NCBI GenBank assembly: GCA_017419065.1
Contig: JAFOMB010000060.1
Location: 1 to 10,424 of the forward strand
Source of the DNA: Erysipelotrichaceae bacterium
GTDB lineage: Bacteria; Bacillota_I; Bacilli_A; Erysipelotrichales; Erysipelotrichaceae
DNA length: 10,424 nt
Direction: 5' to 3'
Shown here piece after piece: positions 7,280-10,424 of this stretch. Both the position numbers and the translations under genes were made by a program. Numbering within the stretch: position 1 is the first letter of the stretch; each line of letters begins with the position of its first letter. The notes under the pieces were generated by a model, which searched no databases, was not told the DNA's origin, and worked only from the letters and a program-made list of their open reading frames with translations.

Positions 7280-7927
7280 TTATCCCCAGATCTCCCGGAT
7301 CTTCTCTTTGATCCTTCTGGCTTCGGCAGCCGGATCGGCAGCTCCGCGGATACCTCTTCCGAAGATGAAGGTATCTACCGGAATGCCTCTGAAGAGCTCC
7401 AGTTCGTTGTAGCCGATCGCACCGGCAGCACAGACCTTCACATCGTATTCTGTCAGTTTCTTCAAGACAGCGATCTCATCCGGTGTCCAGGTACCCGGCA
7501 GGTCACCGGAATGCTGAAGAGTCAGCTGCTTGATGCCGCTTTCAAGCCACATTGGGATGTCGTCGAAGGACCAGTGTCCGTAGAGTTCCATCTGAAGTTC
7601 TGTTTTGAGACCTCTCTTTTCAACTTCGTCTCTGACACCGGTGATCGTTCCCTTTTCACAGGCACAGAGTATCGTCGTGTAATCCGGTCTTCCTTCCAGA
7701 AGCATCCCGGCGATCTTCGCCCCGGCATCGACGATCTTGAGGTCGGCGACCAGCGGCTTTTCCGGATACATCTCACGGAAGAGCTTGACGACTCTGGCCC
7801 CTTCCTGGGCGATCAGGCAGTAGCCTGTTTCGATGATGTCGACTTCATCGACGACACCGCCCTGACAGGCTCTGATGGCTTCTTCGGTATTGCTGCAGTC
7901 TAACGCTAACTGTATTTTCGGGATCAT
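7280..7927 (-). CDS. ulaD: UlaD-like decarboxylase of the OMP decarboxylase superfamily (3-keto-L-gulonate-6-phosphate decarboxylase family, atypical)
   Basis: A (beta/alpha)8-barrel protein of 215 residues, the same size as E. coli UlaD. Seen: Asp10 in L-A-L-D, Glu33 in I-I-E-T-G, the superfamily D-x-K-x-x-D as Asp62, Lys64 and Asp67, Glu114 in M-E-L-Y-G, the phosphate-binding F-G-R-G-I-R (189-194) and a C-terminal I-W-G. The known reaction is Mg-dependent decarboxylation of 3-keto-L-gulonate 6-phosphate to L-xylulose 5-phosphate. Two specificity positions differ: the H-R-S-R-D segment of E. coli UlaD is replaced by Q-H-S-G-D (138-142), removing the equivalent of Arg139, and the equivalent of Thr169 is Ala168. 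Hexulose-phosphate synthase, the sister enzyme, also lacks that Thr. The start overlaps the ulaE stop by 4 bases (ATGA), with AAGGAGA upstream, so the two are coupled. Context favours ascorbate catabolism; exact substrate less certain. Confidence 0.85.
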   Translation of the reverse strand: MIPKIQLALDCSNTEEAIRACQGGVVDEVDIIETGYCLIAQEGARVVKLFREMYPEKPLVADLKIVDAGAKIAGMLLEGRPDYTTILCACEKGTITGVRDEVEKRGLKTELQMELYGHWSFDDIPMWLESGIKQLTLQHSGDLPGTWTPDEIAVLKKLTEYDVKVCAAGAIGYNELELFRGIPVDTFIFGRGIRGAADPAAEARRIKEKIREIWG

Positions 7928-8727
7928 AACATTCTTCTCCTTATAAAATCATTGATGAAACGGATATCCGGTGTATAGTCTTCTTCATACCAGCACTCGG
8001 ATACGAGATAGCCCTGATAGTTCACTTCCTTGAGATAATCGAATACCGCTTCGAAATCGACTTTTCCTTCTCCGTAAGGGACATTGTGTTCATCGTGATG
8101 GACCGCGTCCTTGATGTGGATGGCCTCGATGACATCGATCCCCTCCTTGAGGTCTTCTACCGGATCGACATCGTTGTAGATGACGTTGCCGGTATCCGCA
8201 TACTCTTTCAGAAGAGGATGGGAGATCTCTCTGATGAAGGATGATAACTGTTTTGAAGTGTGGAAGTGCGGGACATCTTCCAGGACTTCGATAGCCAGGA
8301 GGATGCCGTAGTCTTCATCGAACTTTAATACCTCTTCAATACCTTCACGGTAGAGTCTTCTTGTCTTCTCCGTCGATTCCAACCGAAAGACATCATAGGC
8401 TGTTAACTGGATAAGCCTGATGCCCAGCTTCTTTGCGAGGACGATGGCCTTTTTCGTGATCTTGATCCCTTCTTCCCTTTTCTCTTCATCTCCCAGAGGG
8501 AAGTAACGGGTCGCTGAGAGGGTCATGGTCTCCAGGCTCATCCCATGGCGGGAAGCGGCCTTTTTCACTTCTTCGATCTCTTCATCGGTATAGTCCAGTT
8601 TGTTTAAACGGTTCTTATCGACAGAGATCTCGATGAAGTCATAGCCGGCATCCTTCGCCATCCGATATCTTTCCTCCCAGGAGAGATCCGGGAGGGCTTT
8701 TTCATATATCCCAAGAAGGTTTTTCAT
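7924..8727 (-). CDS. ulaE: L-ribulose-5-phosphate 3-epimerase UlaE (L-xylulose-5-phosphate 3-epimerase)
   Basis: A cytoplasmic TIM-barrel epimerase of the xylose-isomerase-like superfamily that interconverts L-xylulose 5-phosphate and L-ribulose 5-phosphate, the step after UlaD. It starts L-L-G-I-Y-E-K-A-L-P, nearly the same as E. coli UlaE. The likely metal ligands are in place: Glu147, Asp178 (Y-A-D-T-G-N), His204 (I-H-I-K-D) and Glu244 (S-E-C-W). N-V-P-Y-G-E-G (215-221) is another family block. I place the start at the ATG at 8727 (267 residues), which has AAGGAGA (8731-8737) just upstream. A farther in-frame ATG at 8766 would add 13 residues encoded by the terminator hairpin and has no family support. 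It is the middle gene of the ulaG-ulaE-ulaD block and overlaps ulaD by 4 bases. Confidence 0.93.
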   Translation of the reverse strand: MKNLLGIYEKALPDLSWEERYRMAKDAGYDFIEISVDKNRLNKLDYTDEEIEEVKKAASRHGMSLETMTLSATRYFPLGDEEKREEGIKITKKAIVLAKKLGIRLIQLTAYDVFRLESTEKTRRLYREGIEEVLKFDEDYGILLAIEVLEDVPHFHTSKQLSSFIREISHPLLKEYADTGNVIYNDVDPVEDLKEGIDVIEAIHIKDAVHHDEHNVPYGEGKVDFEAVFDYLKEVNYQGYLVSECWYEEDYTPDIRFINDFIRRRML

Positions 8728-8737
8728 ACATCTCCTT

Positions 8738-8767
8738 AAAAAGTATGGCTCACAGAAGTGAGCCATA
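8738..8767 (-). terminator. Hairpin terminator or attenuator between ulaG and ulaE
   Basis: A perfect 11-bp stem (GTATGGCTCAC at 8743-8753 with GTGAGCCATAC at 8758-8767) with a 4-base loop is followed on the minus strand by TTTTT (complement of 8738-8742). It lies in the 50-base gap after the ulaG stop and ends directly against the AAGGAGA site of ulaE. It has the form of a strong intrinsic terminator, so ulaE and ulaD may be expressed by partial read-through or regulated antitermination, or the hairpin may protect the ulaG message. Confidence 0.8.
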
Positions 8768-8777
8768 CGAATGTTTC

Positions 8778-9863
8778 TTAGAGGAATGCCGGGAACGGCA
8801 GGTTGATGTCTTTTGCGAAGACATCATCGAATCCGCGGTAGTGATGGTATTCGAGTCTGTCCTTGTCATCCGGCCATGTGAACTGTCCGCCGACTTCCCA
8901 GATGAACGGTTTGAACTTGTACTGGAGTCTGTTTCTTCTCATAGCCCAGAGGACCAGGATCTCCTTGGTATCAGCCTGGAAGTTCGTCCACAGATCATGG
9001 TGGTAAGGGATGATGACCTTGCAGTTGAGGTTTTCAGCCATACGCAGGATATCGCTGGAAGTCATCTTGTCTGTGATGCCTCTCGGGTTTTCGCCGTAGG
9101 AACCGAACGCGACGTCGATCTTGTATTCATTGCCGTGCTTCGCATAGAGGTTTCCGAAGTGGGAGTCACCGGAATGATAGATCGTTCCTGCAGGAGTTTC
9201 GATGAGATAGGAGACTGCTCTGTCGTCCATGTCTCTGCCGAAGTTCTCGAGGTGGGTCAGATCGCCGGCAGGCGGATTGGTGATCAGGATCGTTCTGTCA
9301 ACGGATTCGACAGCGTGGATCTTGATATCGCCGACTTCGACGACGTCGCCCGGACGGACAGTAATGCATCTGTCTTCCGGAACGCCCCATTTCTTCCAGA
9401 GATCGGTAGCGAACTTGGAGCCGATGAACGGGATCGGTTTTTCGATGTTCTGCAGGACGGCCGCAGCGACGTTGATATCGATATGGTCGGAGTGCGTATG
9501 AGAAGCTAAGACAGCGTCGAGGTGCTTGATCTTGAACGGATCGAGGACACACGGGATAGCTCTTAAGTTCGGCTGCATCTGTGTAGCGCCGGACATTCTG
9601 GCCATCTGATGATCCGGGTCGATCTTCTTGACGGAACCGTCATCATTGTAATGTGTCTTCTTGCCGGTAGAAGCCCATAAGTCGACCATGATATTGGTGT
9701 TGCCTTCAGATTTTACCCAGATACCGGTGTTTCCGAGCCACCACATCTTGAATTTGCCAGGTTCGACAACGGCATCTTCGATCTCTTCATTGAGATACGT
9801 ACCCCACTCCGGGAATGTGCTCAGGATCCACTTCTCGCGAGTGATATCATTTACATTTGGCAT
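8778..9863 (-). CDS. ulaG: L-ascorbate-6-phosphate lactonase UlaG
   Basis: A metallo-beta-lactamase-fold hydrolase of 361 residues, close to the E. coli UlaG length, that opens the lactone ring of L-ascorbate 6-phosphate to give 3-keto-L-gulonate 6-phosphate in the cytoplasm. The N-terminal block I-L-S-T-F-P-E-W-G (13-21) and W-W-L-G-N-T-G-I-W (41-49) match UlaG. The metal-binding H-x-H-x-D-H is His122, His124, Asp126 and His127. Further family blocks are M-D-D-R-A-V (212-217), Y-H-S-G-D-S-H (229-235, Asp233 a probable ligand), S-Y-G-E-N-P-R-G-I-T-D-K-M-T-S (255-269) and P-Y-H-H-D (286-290). Similarity to E. coli UlaG runs end to end, so this is the firmest anchor for ascorbate use in the window. 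A very strong AAGGAGG (9871-9877) precedes the ATG. It is the first gene of the minus-strand block; a terminator hairpin follows it. Confidence 0.97.
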   Translation of the reverse strand: MPNVNDITREKWILSTFPEWGTYLNEEIEDAVVEPGKFKMWWLGNTGIWVKSEGNTNIMVDLWASTGKKTHYNDDGSVKKIDPDHQMARMSGATQMQPNLRAIPCVLDPFKIKHLDAVLASHTHSDHIDINVAAAVLQNIEKPIPFIGSKFATDLWKKWGVPEDRCITVRPGDVVEVGDIKIHAVESVDRTILITNPPAGDLTHLENFGRDMDDRAVSYLIETPAGTIYHSGDSHFGNLYAKHGNEYKIDVAFGSYGENPRGITDKMTSSDILRMAENLNCKVIIPYHHDLWTNFQADTKEILVLWAMRRNRLQYKFKPFIWEVGGQFTWPDDKDRLEYHHYRGFDDVFAKDINLPFPAFL

Positions 9864-9942
9864 TCTTTTTCCTCCTTATGCATGATGAATGTAAATTACC
9901 TACATCCTCATTCTATCTTTTCCCCTATTTTTCTAGAAGAGA

Positions 9943-9948
9943 ATTATA
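9943..9948 (-). promoter_or_regulatory. Putative -10 element of ulaG
   Basis: On the minus strand a perfect TATAAT (9943-9948) has TTCATA (4 of 6 consensus matches) 18 bases upstream at 9967-9972. The transcript would start near 9936, giving a leader of about 70 bases. An 8-bp palindrome TTCTAGAA (9931-9938) sits over the predicted start site. A weaker alternative -10, TAGAAT, is at 9910-9915. Confidence 0.5.
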
Positions 9949-9986
9949 TGATTGTTTTATGTTTTTTATGAATGGTTTTATGATCG

Positions 9987-10010
9987 CATTAAAAATAAAA
10001 TATTTTAATG
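9987..10010. repeat. AT-rich inverted repeat, candidate operator
   Basis: CATTAAAA (9987-9994) and TTTTAATG (10003-10010) are perfect 8-base inverted arms around an 8-base spacer. Within it lies an exact 12-bp palindrome TAAAATATTTTA (9996-10007). The position, 14 bases before the AGAGGT ribosome binding site of the rightward gene, fits a repressor operator. The regulator is not in the window, so the assignment is inference. Confidence 0.5.
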
Positions 10011-10035
10011 TTATAACAGAAAAAGAGGTAAAAGT

Positions 10036-10424
10036 ATGTACGAAAAGGAAAAGGAAAGCATTCTGAGAGCCTGCATGCGGATGAAGGAGTATCAGCTCAT
10101 CTCCCTGACAGGCGGAAACATCTCTCTGAAGATCGATCAGAACACCTATATCGTCACGCCTTCCGGCATGTTATATGAGGACATGGACATCTCTGACATG
10201 TGCGTCATAGACCATGAAGGAAAGCTTATCGAAGGCAAGAGAAAGCCGAGCAGCGACTGGAGCGCTCTGATCTATATCTATGATCATATGCCGGAAGTAA
10301 GGGCGACGATACACACCCATCAGCCTTATGCCACGGCGATCGGTCTCGTCAATGAATCTCTTCCTGCCTGCATGGTCACACTGATCGATGCCAATCACGC
10401 CAGGATCCACGTCGCTCCATGGAC
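10036..10424 (+). CDS. Class II aldolase/adducin-family protein, probably L-ribulose-5-phosphate 4-epimerase (UlaF/AraD-like), N-terminal part
   Basis: The first 129 residues are in the window; the gene runs off the right edge. The fold motifs are T-G-G-N-I-S (25-30), V-T-P-S-G-M (40-45), K-P-S-S-D (70-74), H-T-H (93-95) and Asp118. Counting from the metal-binding H-T-H, Asp118 falls exactly where the catalytic Asp120 of AraD/UlaF lies, and Asp74 corresponds to Asp76. Fuculose-phosphate aldolase has Glu and Ala at those places. This favours 4-epimerisation of L-ribulose 5-phosphate to D-xylulose 5-phosphate, the last step of the ascorbate pathway. The loops T-G-G-N and V-T-P-S-G look more aldolase-like than the T-W-G-N and I-K-P-S-G of E. 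coli UlaF, so an aldolase role is not excluded. AGAGGT (10024-10029) supports the ATG. It is divergent from ulaG. Confidence 0.85.
   Translation, partial: MYEKEKESILRACMRMKEYQLISLTGGNISLKIDQNTYIVTPSGMLYEDMDISDMCVIDHEGKLIEGKRKPSSDWSALIYIYDHMPEVRATIHTHQPYATAIGLVNESLPACMVTLIDANHARIHVAPW

Larger units (their letters stand above)
9864..10035. promoter_or_regulatory. Divergent control region between ulaG and the class II aldolase/epimerase gene
   Basis: This 172-base AT-rich gap holds the start signals for both directions and several symmetric or repeated elements: an ATGTA/TACAT inverted repeat with a 7-base spacer (9889-9905), TTCTAGAA (9931-9938), three copies of TTTTATG (9955-9961, 9964-9970, 9976-9982), and a longer inverted repeat at 9987-10010. 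The rightward promoter is unclear; TATAAC (10012-10017) with TTAAAA 17 bases upstream would start transcription on top of the ribosome binding site, and TATGAT (9979-9984) has no good -35. I see no gene in it. Confidence 0.6.

Noticed and set aside
7166..7903. A 245-codon plus-strand frame overlapping the end of mutY and all of the ulaD-like gene
   Set aside because: Crosses a bidirectional terminator and two well-supported genes; no ribosome binding site or known motif.
8728..8766. N-terminal extension of ulaE from the ATG at 8766
   Set aside because: It would translate one arm and the loop of the terminator hairpin, while the ATG at 8727 has AAGGAGA directly upstream and begins at the family start.
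8745..9509. A 254-codon plus-strand frame over ulaG
   Set aside because: Antisense shadow of a gene with end-to-end similarity to UlaG; no start signals of its own.
9889..9905. ATGTA/TACAT dyad considered as a catabolite repression (cre) site
   Set aside because: It lacks the central CG and flanking pattern of cre sites; kept only as one of several weak dyads in the control region.
9857..10066. A 69-codon plus-strand frame in the divergent gap
   Set aside because: It is hydrophobic because of AT-rich sequence, overlaps the ulaG start and the next gene's start, and lacks a ribosome binding site.

Overview
The window looks like a chromosomal stretch from a low-to-mid GC Gram-positive anaerobe (Bacillota). 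An Erysipelotrichia-type gut or oral bacterium is my best guess. This rests on the YheI/YheH-type heterodimeric ABC exporter, strong AAGGAGG-type ribosome binding sites, sigma-A-like promoters, short intergenic gaps closed by hairpin terminators, and overall protein style. There is no 16S or other marker gene, so the assignment is inference. No RNA genes, insertion sequences, phage genes or CRISPR arrays were seen, and every gap between genes is shorter than 200 bases.

Layout, left to right. (1) Positions 1-1413, minus strand: the N-terminal 471 codons of a large membrane-anchored protein of unknown function, running off the left edge, with a textbook promoter. (2) 1510-2388, minus: a ribokinase-like PfkB sugar kinase with its own promoter and terminator. 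(3) 2480-6105, minus: a two-gene operon encoding a heterodimeric ABC exporter with one degenerate and one canonical ATP site. The two genes overlap by one base. (4) 6219-7253, plus: the adenine DNA glycosylase MutY, divergent from the ABC operon and convergent with the next block through a shared terminator. (5) 7280-9863, minus: an L-ascorbate utilisation block, ulaG, then a hairpin terminator, then ulaE and a ulaD-like gene overlapping by 4 bases. (6) 10036 to the right edge, plus: the start of a class II aldolase/epimerase gene (UlaF/AraD-like), divergent from ulaG across a 172-base AT-rich control region.

The right third makes sense as one pathway. L-ascorbate 6-phosphate is opened by UlaG to 3-keto-L-gulonate 6-phosphate, decarboxylated by a UlaD-type enzyme to L-xylulose 5-phosphate, epimerised by UlaE to L-ribulose 5-phosphate, and converted by a UlaF-type 4-epimerase to D-xylulose 5-phosphate. 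The PTS transporter and regulator normally found with this pathway are not in the window. The most interesting points are the UlaD-like enzyme, which lacks residues that define the known decarboxylase, the terminator placed directly in front of the ulaE ribosome binding site, and the palindrome-rich divergent control region. I found no clear previously undescribed multi-gene system.
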